From contig NZ_QLMG01000015.1 in assembly GCF_003259905.1 (NCBI RefSeq), positions 26,747 to 90,746 on the forward strand: a DNA stretch of 64,000 nucleotides, written 5' to 3'. The stretch's first letter is position 1, and every line of letters begins with the position of its first letter. The notes below the pieces were generated by a model. That model saw only the letters and a program-made list of their open reading frames with translations. It was not told the origin of the DNA and made no database searches. A program made the position numbers and the translations under genes. This DNA is from Salipiger aestuarii (GTDB lineage: Bacteria > Pseudomonadota > Alphaproteobacteria > Rhodobacterales > Rhodobacteraceae). This document shows positions 47,327-57,225 of this stretch, in pieces.

Positions 47327-48109
47327 TCATAGCGAAAAGAACACCCCCGTCAGCACGAAATTGGCCGCCAGGATCAGCACGGCGGCGGCTTCGACCGACG
47401 CCTTGGTGGCGCGGCCTACCCCTTGCGCGCCGCGCCCTGAATGCATGCCGAAATAGCACCCCATCAGCGCCGCGATGCCGCCAAACGCGGCCCCCTTGAC
47501 CAGCGACGAGACGATGTCGAGCGGTTCCAGGAAATCCAGCGTGTTCACGAGATAGGCCGCGGCGTTGAACCCCAGCGATTTCGTCGCCACGAGGTACCCG
47601 CCAAGGATGCCTATGACATCGCCGCAGGCCACCAGCAGCGGCACGGTCAGCAGGCCCGCCAGCACGCGGGGCGCCACAAGGTAGCTCATGGGGCGGGTGG
47701 ACAGGGTGACCAAGGCGTCGATCTGTTCGGTTACCTTCATCGTGGCGATCTCGGCGGCGATGCTGGATGTGACGCGCGCTGCGATCATCAGCCCCACCAG
47801 CACCGGGCCCAGTTCGCGCACCATGCCGATGGCGACGATCTGGGGCACCACCGCTTCGGCGCTGAAGCGCGCGCCGCCCGAATAGATCTGCAACGCCAGC
47901 GCCGCGCCGGTGAAGATCGCGGTCAGCCCGACGACCGGCAGCGACAGCCAGCCGATGTTCAGCAGGGCGATGGCAAATTCGCGCGGATAAAGCGGCGGGC
48001 GCAGGATATGGGCCAGCGCGCTGCCGGCAAAGATTGCCACGCGCCCGGCCGATCCAAGGCCGCGCAGCACGGCCCGGCCGATCAGCGCAAGAGGCAGAGC
48101 CGCGCGCAT
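47327..48109 (-). CDS. mlaE: Mla-type phospholipid ABC transporter permease
   Basis: A 260-residue permease with about five hydrophobic segments. The family core includes GLTAIFTGAALALQIYSGGA, RELGPVLVGLMIAARVTSSI, AAEIATMKVTEQIDALVTL and the C-terminal AFGGIAALMGCYFGM. It pairs with MlaF encoded 40 bp downstream. The MCE-domain protein MlaD is not found in the window, so the lipid-carrying subunit is missing or elsewhere. It follows the alr stop by 7 bp. Confidence 0.93.
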   Translation of the reverse strand: MRAALPLALIGRAVLRGLGSAGRVAIFAGSALAHILRPPLYPREFAIALLNIGWLSLPVVGLTAIFTGAALALQIYSGGARFSAEAVVPQIVAIGMVRELGPVLVGLMIAARVTSSIAAEIATMKVTEQIDALVTLSTRPMSYLVAPRVLAGLLTVPLLVACGDVIGILGGYLVATKSLGFNAAAYLVNTLDFLEPLDIVSSLVKGAAFGGIAALMGCYFGMHSGRGAQGVGRATKASVEAAAVLILAANFVLTGVFFSL

Positions 48110-48116
48110 CGGCCGA

Positions 48117-49154
48117 TCACCCGCCGCTGTAGACGCGGGCGTAGCGGTTGCCCAGGCCCGTCAGCACTTCGTAGCCGATGGTGCCGATGGCGTCTGCCAC
48201 GGTGTCGATGCGCTGGTTGGGGCCAAGCAGATCCAGCGTGTCGGGGATTTGCGGCAGGTGGGTCACATCGGCGGTGACAAGATCCATCGACACCCGGCCC
48301 AGGATCTTGCAGCGTGCGTTGCCCGACCACAGCCAGCCCTTGGCGGCCAGCGCACGGTGGATGCCGTCGGCGTACCCGGCCGAAACCGTCGCCACCTTTG
48401 TCGGCACGCGCGCGACCCAGCCGTTGCCATAGCCGACCGCCTCGCCCGGCGATACGTCGCGGATCTGGATCACCGGCAGCGCCAGCGTCGCCACGGGCAG
48501 CGCATCCCGGTAGGGCATGCCGCCGTACAGTCCGATACCGGGGCGGGTGACGTCGAAGTGATACTCGGGCCCCAGCAGGATGCCGCCCGTCGCCGCCAGC
48601 GAGCGCGGAGCGTCGATGCCATCGGTCATTTCGCGGAAGCTGCGCAGCTGAAAGGCGTTCATGCCGTGATCGGGATCGTCGGCGCAGGCCAGATGCGACA
48701 TGACAAGGCGCGGCTTCTGCGCCAGGGCGATGTCGCGCAGGGCCGACCATTCGGACGGCTCCATTCCCAGCCGGTTCATTCCCGAATCAAGCTGGATGCC
48801 GAAGGGATGGCCAGGCAGGGCCTCGACGTGGCGCAGCATCTGGTCGATGGAATTCAGCATCGGAGTCAGGCGGGCGTCGCGGATCTGGTCCGCGTCACCG
48901 GCCATATGCCCGCCCAGGATACTGATGTCCGGGCCGGGGCCAAGGATGCGCCGCAGCGCCGTGCCTTCTTCGGCCAGGGCGACAAAGAAGCGCCTGGCGC
49001 CCTGCGCGGCGAGGGCCGGGGCGACGCGATCGACGCCAAGCCCGTAGCCGTCGGCCTTGACCACGGCCGCGGCCTCGCCGGTGCTGAGATCTGCGAGCGC
49101 GCGCCAGTTGGCGCGGATCGCGGCGAGGTCGATGGAAAGCTGTGCCTGTGCCAT
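48117..49154 (-). CDS. alr: alanine racemase
   Basis: A 345-residue PLP enzyme that makes D-alanine for peptidoglycan. The PLP-Lys is in [11 protein letters not shown] (Lys33), and the catalytic Tyr is in [18 protein letters not shown] and RVSMDL confirm the fold-type III racemase. The long upstream extension of the frame is ignored, because [17 protein letters not shown] is the normal start. It heads a run alr-mlaE-mlaF-membrane protein-PqiA-like on the minus strand. Confidence 0.95.
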   Translation of the reverse strand: MAQAQLSIDLAAIRANWRALADLSTGEAAAVVKADGYGLGVDRVAPALAAQGARRFFVALAEEGTALRRILGPGPDISILGGHMAGDADQIRDARLTPMLNSIDQMLRHVEALPGHPFGIQLDSGMNRLGMEPSEWSALRDIALAQKPRLVMSHLACADDPDHGMNAFQLRSFREMTDGIDAPRSLAATGGILLGPEYHFDVTRPGIGLYGGMPYRDALPVATLALPVIQIRDVSPGEAVGYGNGWVARVPTKVATVSAGYADGIHRALAAKGWLWSGNARCKILGRVSMDLVTADVTHLPQIPDTLDLLGPNQRIDTVADAIGTIGYEVLTGLGNRYARVYSGG

Positions 49155-49354
49155 GGCATGCTTGGAATACGAAGCCGCTGCGGGGTCAAGAGCGAATGCG
49201 CGCGCGGCGGCCTTGCGGGGGACTGCGACACCGGGGCAGGGCGCGCAGCGGGTGCGGGCGGCGTGCATGGCGCCCTGAAAACGCGATGGGCGCGGCGCCG
49301 GTACAAAGCACCGCGCCCGGATCGTCGCGTCACGGACAACAGTCGCGCGCCCGG

Positions 49355-51154
49355 TCAGCTGTCCATCTTGAGCGCGGAAATGAACGCCTCTTGCGGGATG
49401 TCGACCTTGCCGAACTGGCGCATCTTCTTCTTGCCGGCCTTCTGCTTTTCCAGCAGCTTTTTCTTGCGGGTCGCGTCGCCGCCGTAACATTTCGCCGTCA
49501 CGTCCTTGCGCAGCGCCGACAGGGTCTCGCGCGCGATCACCTTGCCGCCGATGGCCGCCTGAATCGGGATCTTGAACATGTGGCGCGGTATCAGGTCCTT
49601 GAGCTTTTCGCACATCGCCCGCCCGCGCATTTCGGCGCGGTCGCGGTGTACCATCATCGACAGCGCATCCACGGGTTCATCGTTCACCAGCACGGACATC
49701 TTGACCAGATTGTCCTCGCGATAGCCTTCCAGGTGGTAATCGAACGAGGCATAGCCCTTGGTCACCGATTTCAGCCGGTCGTAGAAATCGAACACCACCT
49801 CGTTGAGCGGCAGATCGTAAACCACCATCGCCCGCGGGCCCGCATAGGTCAGGTCAAGCTGGATGCCACGCCGATCCTGGCACAGCTTCAGCACATCGCC
49901 GAGGTACTCGTCGGGGACCAGAATGGTCGCCTTGATGCGCGGTTCCTGAATGTGATCGACGCTGGACATGTCGGGCATGTCGGCGGGGTTGTGAAGGTCG
50001 ATCTTTTCGCCGTCCTTCATGTACAGATGGTAGACAACCGAAGGCGCGGTGGTGATCAGTTCGATGTCGTATTCGCGTTCCAGCCGGTCGCGGACCACCT
50101 CAAGGTGCAGCAGCCCGAGAAAGCCGCAGCGGAACCCGAACCCGAGCGCGGCGGATGTTTCCATCTCGAAGCTGAACGAGGCGTCGTTCAGCGCCAGCTT
50201 TTCGATGGCATCGCGCAGGTCTTCGAATTCCGCTGAATCGACCGGGAACAGACCGCAGAACACCACTGGCACCGACGGTTTGAAGCCCGGCAGCGGCGTC
50301 TCGCAGCCCTTTTTCTCATGGGTGATGGTGTCGCCGACCTTGGTGTCGCGCACCTGCTTGATCTGGGCGGTCAGAAAGCCGATCTCGCCCGGTCCCAGTT
50401 CGTCCACCGTCTGCATCGCGGGGCGAAAGACGCCGATGCGGTCCACGGGATATTTCGCCCCGGTTTGCATCATCTTGATATTGTCGCCCTTTTTCAGGAC
50501 GCCATCCATGATCCGCACCAGAACGATCACGCCCAGATAGGCGTCATACCACGAATCGACCAGCATCGCCTTGAGCGGCGCGTCGCGGTCGCCCTTCGGG
50601 GCGGGCAGGCGCTTGATGATCGCCTCCAGCGTTTCGGGGATGCCGATGCCGGATTTGGCCGACACCAGCATCGCCTCCGACGCGTCGATGCCGATAACAT
50701 CCTCGATCTGTTCCTTGACCCGCTCGGGTTCGGACGCGGGCAGGTCGATCTTGTTCAGGACGGGCACGATTTCGTGGTTCGCGTCAATCGCCTGATAGAC
50801 GTTGGCGAGCGTCTGCGCCTCGACCCCCTGGGTGCTGTCGACCACCAGAAGCGAGCCTTCGACCGCGCGCATCGACCGGCTGACCTCATAGGCGAAGTCG
50901 ACATGGCCGGGCGTGTCGATAAGGTTGAGCACATAGGTTTCGCCGTCCTGCGCGATGTATTCGATGCGCACGGTGTTGGCCTTGATGGTGATGCCGCGTT
51001 CGCGCTCGATGTCCATCGCATCGAGCATCTGCTCCTTCATCTCCCGTTCGGTGACGGTGTTGGTGGACTGGATCAGCCGGTCGGCCAGGGTGGATTTCCC
51101 GTGGTCGATATGGGCGACGATGGAGAAGTTGCGGATGTGCGCGAGGTCAGTCAT
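49355..51154 (-). CDS. lepA: elongation factor 4 (LepA)
   Basis: A 599-residue translational GTPase. G1 is AHIDHGKST, with [13 protein letters not shown] (G3) and NKIDLP (G4). The C-terminal LepA-specific domain ends with [19 protein letters not shown] and [20 protein letters not shown]. It back-translocates or remodels stalled ribosomes. The start ATG 51154 ([19 protein letters not shown]) is standard for the family, and the upstream open frame is not used. Confidence 0.97.
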   Translation of the reverse strand: MTDLAHIRNFSIVAHIDHGKSTLADRLIQSTNTVTEREMKEQMLDAMDIERERGITIKANTVRIEYIAQDGETYVLNLIDTPGHVDFAYEVSRSMRAVEGSLLVVDSTQGVEAQTLANVYQAIDANHEIVPVLNKIDLPASEPERVKEQIEDVIGIDASEAMLVSAKSGIGIPETLEAIIKRLPAPKGDRDAPLKAMLVDSWYDAYLGVIVLVRIMDGVLKKGDNIKMMQTGAKYPVDRIGVFRPAMQTVDELGPGEIGFLTAQIKQVRDTKVGDTITHEKKGCETPLPGFKPSVPVVFCGLFPVDSAEFEDLRDAIEKLALNDASFSFEMETSAALGFGFRCGFLGLLHLEVVRDRLEREYDIELITTAPSVVYHLYMKDGEKIDLHNPADMPDMSSVDHIQEPRIKATILVPDEYLGDVLKLCQDRRGIQLDLTYAGPRAMVVYDLPLNEVVFDFYDRLKSVTKGYASFDYHLEGYREDNLVKMSVLVNDEPVDALSMMVHRDRAEMRGRAMCEKLKDLIPRHMFKIPIQAAIGGKVIARETLSALRKDVTAKCYGGDATRKKKLLEKQKAGKKKMRQFGKVDIPQEAFISALKMDS

Positions 51155-51266
51155 GATCTGGGGGATATGCGGCGGAACGGAGCGTCGGTCAAGGTGGGTT
51201 GTGGGGGGTGTGGGCTGCATTTGGGCGGCCCCGTGTCCTCCGGGGCCGATTGACGACAGTCGCGCG

Positions 51267-51800
51267 TCATTCTGTCGTGCCATGGCGCGGTTTGCCCGAT
51301 GTTCCCAAAAGGCAATTTCTGAGGAGCCGGGGTAGGCGCCAGGGCAAGTGAAATTCGGGTGTGAAAACTTGCGTCAATCGCATTTTCGGCTCTGCCGTTT
51401 GCGGGGGCCACCGCTGCGGATTGCGACGACCGCCCGAGCGCGCCGAGGGGCGGTCAGGACCGTGCGACAGAGCGCCCGGCGCGGCGACGGCGGTAGGCAC
51501 TGGCGGCGCAACGGCATCAGCATTGGGGTTCCATAGGCTTGTCTGTGGCGCGATTTCCAGCGTGATTTCGATATCGCCGCCGCGAAGGTCGCGCACGCCG
51601 GCACGCCCGCCGAAACCGCCACTGGCACCGCCATGCGATGCGTCTTGTCCTTGCCCAAAACCATGCCCAAAGATCTTTGCCCCCCTGACGCTGCCCGATG
51701 TCGCTGCCCCCGCCTGCCGCTGCAACTGGGCCCATGCTGCGTGGTAGGTGTTCGTCTGTCGCTGCATTGCGGCAATGCTTGCCGAAACGTGAGCTGGCAT
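51267..51800 (-). CDS. possible small protein, Gly-rich centre, unknown
   Basis: A 177-codon frame starting [20 protein letters not shown]. It has a Gly-rich stretch ([19 protein letters not shown]) and then [20 protein letters not shown], the most protein-like piece, before a Pro/Arg-rich tail. There is no family match I recognise, and no strong ribosome-binding site. It could be real and poorly conserved, or chance. It shares the strand with lepA. Confidence 0.35.
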   Translation of the reverse strand: MPAHVSASIAAMQRQTNTYHAAWAQLQRQAGAATSGSVRGAKIFGHGFGQGQDASHGGASGGFGGRAGVRDLRGGDIEITLEIAPQTSLWNPNADAVAPPVPTAVAAPGALSHGPDRPSARSGGRRNPQRWPPQTAEPKMRLTQVFTPEFHLPWRLPRLLRNCLLGTSGKPRHGTTE

Positions 51801-52013
51801 CCGGTTTTCTCGCGCAAGTCTGCACGAATTCAGGACGTTGAACGCAACCAGATACCAAGGCGTGCATGGCGTTGGGCCGGAACGGCCTTTGACACGCTTT
51901 GACGCGCAGGTGAATTGAATCCCTCGGCGTTTTCGGGCATCCTGCGCCAAAAGCTCCTGCATGAGGAGGGCGCAAAGCCCCGCAGGGAGCAGGCGAGCGG
52001 AAGGAAGACACCG

Positions 52014-52349
52014 ATGAAGGCGATGTGCTGCGTACTGGCGCTGACCGTGGTTGCAGGCTGCGCAGGAGGGGCACGCGACGTCGGCGCCGCGCGGTTCGCA
52101 TCGGGTCCGATCAGCAATGCCTGCAATGGCAGCGAACGGCGGGCGAGCAATCCGGGCCTGTGCGGCTGCATTCAGGCGGCGGCGGATATCGAACTCAGCG
52201 GCCGGGACCAGCGTCGCGCGGTCCGCTTTTACAACGATCCCCACAGCGCACAGGTCGTGCGGCAGTCCGACCGGCCGTCGGACGAGGCATTCTGGAAGCG
52301 TTATTCGGCCTACGTCGATCGCTCGGAACGGCTGTGCAAGGGCCTTTAG
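52014..52349 (+). CDS. small lipoprotein of unknown function
   Basis: A 111-residue protein. A signal peptide with lipobox ends VVAGC at Cys16. The mature part has SNACNGSERRASNPGLCGCIQ, RDQRRAVRFYNDPHSAQVVR and DEAFWKRYSAYVDRSERLC, with several Cys likely in disulfides. Relatives in Rhodobacteraceae are often called 'arginine transporter', but I see no reason for that name. AAGGA lies before the ATG. Confidence 0.75.
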   Translation: MKAMCCVLALTVVAGCAGGARDVGAARFASGPISNACNGSERRASNPGLCGCIQAAADIELSGRDQRRAVRFYNDPHSAQVVRQSDRPSDEAFWKRYSAYVDRSERLCKGL

Positions 52350-52380
52350 GGATGACGCCGCGCGCGCGGCGCGACGTCGG

Positions 52381-52454
52381 GTAACGCAGTTCGGCCCAGG
52401 TAACGCAGTTCGGCCCAGGTAACGCAGTTCGGCCCAGGTAACGCAGTTCGGCCC
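52381..52454. repeat. 19-bp tandem repeat, about four copies
   Basis: The unit GTAACGCAGTTCGGCCCAG is repeated perfectly at 52381, 52400 and 52419. A fourth copy at 52438 is identical through its 17th base before diverging. It sits 30 bp after the small lipoprotein stop and about 115 bp before the LysR gene. The spacing (no non-repeat spacers) rules out CRISPR. Confidence 0.95.
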
Positions 52455-52568
52455 TTGTAAACCGACGGGCGGTCGCGCGGCGCGGGGCGGGCGCCGCGAT
52501 GCCGCTTGACCTGCCGGACGGAGTTTCCGAAAATCGGAATATCGCTCTGTGCGCTGAGGATCTGTGAA

Positions 52569-53537
52569 ATGTTGATGAAGGGCGTGACCCTGCGCGGGCT
52601 CGAAGTGTTCGAAGCTCTTGCCGCCACCGGGTCGGTCGCGCAGGCGGCCCAGATGACGGGGCTGAGCCAGCCAGCCGTCAGCCAGCAGATGCGCAACCTG
52701 GAAACGGCGCTGGGGGCGGACCTGGTCGACCATGCCCGCAGACCGATGCAACTGACGCAGGCGGGGCGGTCCTATCTGGCGCGCACCCAAACCGTGCTGA
52801 GCCAGCTGCGCCTTGGGCAAAACGAGCTGACGGTGATGGACCTGAGCCATCTCAGCACGCTGGACCTTGGGGTGATCGACGATTTCGACAACGATCTCAC
52901 GCCGCAACTGGTGACGATCCTGGCCGAAAACATGGCACGCTGCCGGTTCAGGCTGACCACCGCGCCTAGCCATGAAATCGCCGGGGCGATGCGCGACCGC
53001 CGCCTGCACGTCGCCATCGCCGCAAGTTCGGGCGCGATGGTGGACGGGGTGGTCGAATATCCGCTGGTGCGCGATCCGTTCATGCTGGTCTGCGCGCGGG
53101 GCGCCCTGGCCGAGGCGGGCGGAGCCGGGGCGCTGATGCGGGGGCTGCCGCTGCTGCGCTATGATCGTGCGCAACTGATCGGGCGCCAGATCGAGGCGCA
53201 TCTGGCGGCACAGAAACTGGATTTCCCCGAACGGTTCGAAATCGGCTCGCATCTGTCGCTGATGACGCTGGTGGCGCGCGGTGTCGGCTGGGGTCTGACC
53301 ACGCCGCTGGGGTTCATGCGCGCGGGTCGGATGCACGACCGGATGGAGGCTCACCCGCTGCCGTTCCCCCCGTTTTCCCGGACCATCTCGCTGTTTGCCG
53401 CATCGGACTGGTCCGACCGGGTGCCGCGCGACGTGGCGCGCATCATGCGTATGCTTGTGACCGATCTGGTGATCGACCCCGCGCTGCGTCAACTGCCCTG
53501 GCTTGAGGGCACATTGCGCGTTCTGGGTGGCGAGTGA
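52569..53537 (+). CDS. LysR family transcriptional regulator
   Basis: A 322-residue regulator. The N-terminal winged HTH is LRGLEVFEALAATGSVAQAA, QMTGLSQPAVSQQMRNLETA and ADLVDHARRPMQLTQAG. A periplasmic-binding-type effector domain follows (about 90-300). Start 52569 has GAGGA upstream; a second ATG two codons later is possible. Neighbouring genes do not reveal its target. The tandem repeat lies upstream and could affect its expression. Confidence 0.92.
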   Translation: MLMKGVTLRGLEVFEALAATGSVAQAAQMTGLSQPAVSQQMRNLETALGADLVDHARRPMQLTQAGRSYLARTQTVLSQLRLGQNELTVMDLSHLSTLDLGVIDDFDNDLTPQLVTILAENMARCRFRLTTAPSHEIAGAMRDRRLHVAIAASSGAMVDGVVEYPLVRDPFMLVCARGALAEAGGAGALMRGLPLLRYDRAQLIGRQIEAHLAAQKLDFPERFEIGSHLSLMTLVARGVGWGLTTPLGFMRAGRMHDRMEAHPLPFPPFSRTISLFAASDWSDRVPRDVARIMRMLVTDLVIDPALRQLPWLEGTLRVLGGE

Positions 53538-53648
53538 GGCGGTGGAAAGCCGCTGCTGGAGGGCGAAAATGCATCGGGTGGCACCGCCGCGGTCCATGCT
53601 GTGCAGGGTTCCCCAGGGCGGGCCGCAGTTTCGAAAGGACAAATACCG

Positions 53649-54416
53649 TCAGGACGCGGTGGCCAGCCAGCCGCGCACGGCCGCCTCGAAATCGCGCGGC
53701 TTTTCAGCGTGCAGCCAATGGCCGGTCTCGGGGATCCCGGCAAAGCGTGCCTTGGGAAACAGCGCCTTGATCCGCGGGCGGTGTTCGGGCTGCACATAGT
53801 CGCTGGCGCCACCGGACAGGAACAACACCGGCCCGTCGAACGCCGCGCCGGTCAGATCGGGAAAGTCCAGGATCTTTGGCATCTCGGTGGCCAGCAGATC
53901 CAGGTTCAGCTTCCAGCGCCGCGCGCCCACATCCAGCGATTGCAGAAAGAACGCGCGCAGACCGGCATCGGGCAGGACCGCTTCAAGCTGTTCGGCCGCG
54001 TCCGAGCGGCGCTGGACGCGGGAAAGATCCACGCCGCGCATCGCGTCGATGTTGTGCATCTGCGTATGGCCGTAAGCCACCGGCGCCACATCCGCGACGA
54101 TCAGCCGGTTGACCAGTTCAGGCCGGGTCAGGGCCAGCACCATCGCCGCCTTGCCACCCATCGAATGGCCCAGCACATCGGCCCGCCCGCCATGGGCCTC
54201 GATCACCTCGGCAAGATCGGCGGCCATGTCTTCGTAGCCGTGGCTGTCGGTCCAGGGCGAATCGCCGTGGTTGCGCTGGTCGACCGCGATCACCTGTCGG
54301 GTATCGCAAAGCCGCTTGGCGATCACGCCCCAGTTGCGCCCCGACCCGAACAGGCCGTGGACGATGACAAGAGGCGGTAAATCGGTCGGCGCGCCGTGAA
54401 GAAGAGTGTTCAGCAT
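53649..54416 (-). CDS. alpha/beta hydrolase, YbfF-like esterase
   Basis: A 255-residue hydrolase. The oxyanion segment is VIVHGLFGSGRNW, the nucleophile elbow VLGHSMGGKAAM (Ser85), and the catalytic His in IPETGHWLHAEKP. The overall pattern matches YbfF-type short-chain acyl esterases. Substrate unknown. The upstream extension of the frame is not used, because MLNTLLHG fits the family start. Confidence 0.9.
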   Translation of the reverse strand: MLNTLLHGAPTDLPPLVIVHGLFGSGRNWGVIAKRLCDTRQVIAVDQRNHGDSPWTDSHGYEDMAADLAEVIEAHGGRADVLGHSMGGKAAMVLALTRPELVNRLIVADVAPVAYGHTQMHNIDAMRGVDLSRVQRRSDAAEQLEAVLPDAGLRAFFLQSLDVGARRWKLNLDLLATEMPKILDFPDLTGAAFDGPVLFLSGGASDYVQPEHRPRIKALFPKARFAGIPETGHWLHAEKPRDFEAAVRGWLATAS

Positions 54417-54539
54417 GACAGCAGCCTTAGAACAGCCGCGCGTCAAAGGGAATGCGTGGCGTCAACTATGCAGCAACTGGAAACGAATTGTTGATGCCCC
54501 TTGCATTGAGGCGAAATCCGCGCGCTTTTACAGTTCACG

Positions 54540-54917
54540 ATGATGATGGCAGAACAAGATATTGGCGGCGTGATCGCGCGTCTTGAGCAGGTCTTTGACG
54601 ACAAGCTGAAGCTGCGGCGCGGGGCGTTCGACGTGCGCGCGGCGCGGGCCCGCAAGGCGCTGCCGCGCCCGCTGCGTGCCGATCTGGAAAAGGTGATGGC
54701 CGCGCGCCGCATGGTGGGACATCCCAGGCAGGCGCGGCTGGTCGATGGCGCGGCGGTGCGGCGCTCCGCCGATCGGATCGAGACCCATCTGCGCGGGCTG
54801 GATCTGACGAACCGCCGCAAGGGCGCCGCGCTGAGCCTGCTTGCCAGTCTGATGATCGATGCGCTGGTGGTCGGCGCGGTGGTTCTGGGGCTGCTGCTCT
54901 GGCGGGGGTTTATCTGA
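54540..54917 (+). CDS. small protein with C-terminal membrane anchor
   Basis: A 125-residue protein: a basic helical N-terminal part (DKLKLRRGAFDVRAARARKA and RPLRADLEKVMAARRMVGH) and one hydrophobic C-terminal segment (LMIDALVVGAVVLGLLLW). The shape suggests an inner-membrane anchored protein facing the cytoplasm. No family known to me. The start is one of two or three clustered ATGs. Confidence 0.6.
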   Translation: MMMAEQDIGGVIARLEQVFDDKLKLRRGAFDVRAARARKALPRPLRADLEKVMAARRMVGHPRQARLVDGAAVRRSADRIETHLRGLDLTNRRKGAALSLLASLMIDALVVGAVVLGLLLWRGFI

Positions 54918-54921
54918 CAGC

Positions 54922-55614
54922 TCAGTCGGGCATCGGGCGTCCGTGCAATTGCAGGAACGTGCTTCCCTCGTCATCGTTGCGAAAGAACGGCACCGACGCC
55001 GGTGGGCTGTCGTCAGCGGCCCGCGCGGCGACCTCGGCCAGCACGACTTCGGTGATGAACGGCAGGTCGAAATGCCGGATCCGGTCCAGTTCGATCCATT
55101 GCAGGTGGCTCAGTTCGTCCGACGCGGCGCCGAAATCGTCGGGATCGGTTGCCAGCGCGTCCGCATCGACCAGAAAGAACCGCGCGTCAAAGCGACGCGG
55201 GCGGCCCGGCGGGGTGAGCGCACGAAACACGAAGCGCAGCGCCGAGGCGTCAGGAACATGTCCGCTCGCGGCAAAGCCGTGCCAGTCGGGGGGCGGCGCG
55301 GCCCAATCCGCAGGCGCCCCGAGCACCTGGCCGGTTTCCTCCCACAGTTCGCGTATGGCGGCGGCGGCAAGAGGGTACGCGATGCCGGCGCGGGCGTCGA
55401 TTTCGATTCGCTCGCGGCAAAGGGCGGGAAGGGGGCGATGCAGCGGCACCGTGCTGTCGCCCGCATCCACCGCTCCGCCCGGAAAGACGAACTTGTTGGG
55501 CATGAAGGCCGCCTTTGCCCCCCTTTGCCCCATCAGCACCTTCGGGGCGCTGTCGCGATCCCGCATCACGATCACCGTGGCTGCGTCGCGAATCGCTGTC
55601 TTGTCGATTGTCAT
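54922..55614 (-). CDS. NUDIX hydrolase
   Basis: A 230-residue hydrolase. The Nudix box is GGAVDAGD, an insertion, then AAAIRELWEETGQV, so the box is interrupted by about 30 residues as in RT/CoA-type and other long Nudix proteins. It likely cleaves a nucleoside-diphosphate derivative or CoA ester; the substrate cannot be named. The DUF983 gene's stop lies about 70 bp upstream of its start on the same strand. Confidence 0.88.
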   Translation of the reverse strand: MTIDKTAIRDAATVIVMRDRDSAPKVLMGQRGAKAAFMPNKFVFPGGAVDAGDSTVPLHRPLPALCRERIEIDARAGIAYPLAAAAIRELWEETGQVLGAPADWAAPPPDWHGFAASGHVPDASALRFVFRALTPPGRPRRFDARFFLVDADALATDPDDFGAASDELSHLQWIELDRIRHFDLPFITEVVLAEVAARAADDSPPASVPFFRNDDEGSTFLQLHGRPMPD

Positions 55615-55683
55615 TCTGTGGTCCTGTCCTTGATGGTTCCAGCCTTGATGAGGCCAGTCTGGCCAGTTCGGGGTCTGCCGGGG

Positions 55684-56139
55684 TCAGGCCGTGGGCGCCT
55701 GGGCAAAACCGTGCATCCGACGTGCCCACTGGAATCCGACGACCGCGCCTTTCAGCCGCGGCAAAAGATATAGCGACATCGCGATCGCGCCGATCGACAG
55801 CACGGTCAGCAGAATCAGCGGATCCGGGCGCCACACCACGAAACCGATATGCAGTGCGGGCGCCATGACGTGACCGACCACGAGGATCGTCAGGTAGGCC
55901 GGGCCGTCATCGGCGCGGTGGTGGTGATATGGTTCGCGGCAGACCGGGCAATGGTCGCGTACCTTCAGGTAGCCGCGCAACAGCGGCCCGTTGCCGCAAT
56001 TGGGGCACCGCATGCGAAAGCCCTTCCAGACGGCGGGCCATGTGTCGCGGGGCGCCTCGGGGCTGGCCGGCGGACTGGTCGGCGGGCTGGCGGGGGCGAC
56101 CGGATTGCGGCGCAGGGGTGCTTCGGTGTTGTCTGTCAT
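55684..56139 (-). CDS. DUF983 membrane protein
   Basis: A 151-residue protein. After a Pro-rich start comes a zinc-ribbon-like CPNCGNGPLLRGYLKVRDHC-PVC and YHHHRADDGPAYLTILVVGH, then two hydrophobic segments (HIGFVVWRPDPLILLTVLSI, IAMSLYLLPRLKGAVVG). DUF983 proteins are widespread in Alphaproteobacteria without known function. It likely shares a transcript with the NUDIX gene. Confidence 0.88.
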   Translation of the reverse strand: MTDNTEAPLRRNPVAPASPPTSPPASPEAPRDTWPAVWKGFRMRCPNCGNGPLLRGYLKVRDHCPVCREPYHHHRADDGPAYLTILVVGHVMAPALHIGFVVWRPDPLILLTVLSIGAIAMSLYLLPRLKGAVVGFQWARRMHGFAQAPTA

Positions 56140-56412
56140 GTTTGTAAACGAACCTCTCGTCGTCCGACGCAGGGTGATGCAGGATGGCGCATAATGGAAG
56201 GGGCAGAGCGCATCACTGCGGCGCCGTGTCGCGAACCGGGCGCAGGCTACAGGTTATATATAGCGCCTGTGCCCGGCCTGCACGCAGTTTACGCGACGTT
56301 CTGCAAGAAAAGATCAAACCGGCGACGGAACAGCCGCGCCCCGGCGTGAAAGCTACAGATCGGCGGCCGGGAAGGGCGCCGGCCAAAAGCGAAAAAGCAG
56401 GAGATCGCAGCA

Positions 56413-57150
56413 ATGACACGCAGAGCAAAGCTTCTTATCGGTGCCGCAATCGCCGTGATCGGAACCAGCAGTCTTGCCCAGACGGTGCCCGGCGACCAGC
56501 CGCGTGGCAATGGCCCGGGCACGGACGGCGCGCCGATGATGGCACAGATGTTCCAATCGCTCGATACCGATGGTGACGGCGCCGTGAGCCGGGAAGAACT
56601 GTCCGCCGCCGGACCCGCCGCCGCGTTTTCCGAGGCCGATACCAACGGCGACGGCGCCCTTGAAGGTGACGAACTGACCGCGTTCCACGATGCCCGAAAG
56701 GCGGCTCGCGAGGCGCGCCGTCAGCAGATGATGCTGTTGCGGCTGGATACGGACAAGGACGGCAAGCTCAGCCTCGAAGAGCTTCAGGCCAACGGTCGCG
56801 GCGGCCCGGCCCGGATCTTTGAACGCCTCGATGCCGATGACGACGGCACTGTGAGCGCCGAAGAAATGGCGGCGCTCGATCAGAGGCGTTCGCGCATGCA
56901 TGACGGCGGGCGTCCGCGCCACGGCGAGGGCCGGATGGGCCGGGACGGGCATCGTGATGGCAGATCCGGACACATGGGCGCGCACAGGCTCGGCCACGGA
57001 GGCGACTGCGATGGCAACCACAGGGTTGACCGCCGCGCCGACATGTCCCGCGACCATGGCCCGCGCGACGCCGGGCGCGCGCAGACGCCCCCGGCCCAAG
57101 GGGACGCGGCGCCCATGGTCGAGCCGCTGCCCGGGCAGCCGACAGACTGA
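56413..57150 (+). CDS. secreted EF-hand calcium-binding protein
   Basis: A 245-residue protein with a signal peptide (LLIGAAIAVIGTSSLAQ). Four EF-hand loops follow: DTDGDGAVSREE (51-62), DTNGDGALEGDE (76-87), DTDKDGKLSLEE (112-123) and DADDDGTVSAEE (140-151). The last 90 residues are Gly/His/Arg/Asp-rich (DGGRPRHGEGRMGRDGHRDG), a low-complexity tail that might also bind metal. AGGAG precedes the ATG. It starts a run with a sigma factor and a periplasmic metal-sensor-like protein, so it may be a periplasmic reporter of Ca2+ or other metal stress. Confidence 0.9.
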   Translation: MTRRAKLLIGAAIAVIGTSSLAQTVPGDQPRGNGPGTDGAPMMAQMFQSLDTDGDGAVSREELSAAGPAAAFSEADTNGDGALEGDELTAFHDARKAAREARRQQMMLLRLDTDKDGKLSLEELQANGRGGPARIFERLDADDDGTVSAEEMAALDQRRSRMHDGGRPRHGEGRMGRDGHRDGRSGHMGAHRLGHGGDCDGNHRVDRRADMSRDHGPRDAGRAQTPPAQGDAAPMVEPLPGQPTD

Positions 57151-57225
57151 AACGTCGTGCCGGGGAGGCGCCGCGCCGCCGCCCCGGCCGTTGCTTCGGG
57201 CGCGGCTTCGGGCTAGCGCATCGGG

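Noticed and set aside
49280..49354. A terminator after lepA (GGGCGCGG...CCGCGCCC)
   Set aside because: The loop is long and no T-run follows the stem closely on the minus strand.
52381..52454. A possible CRISPR array
   Set aside because: The 19-bp units abut directly with no spacers, no cas genes are nearby, and there are only about four units.
51267..53642. Very long minus-strand open frame of about 790 codons
   Set aside because: Its larger part runs antisense to the LysR regulator and through the tandem repeat, and its composition is Arg/Pro/His-rich as expected for a GC-rich shadow frame. Only its last 177 codons (51267-51800) are kept as a doubtful gene.
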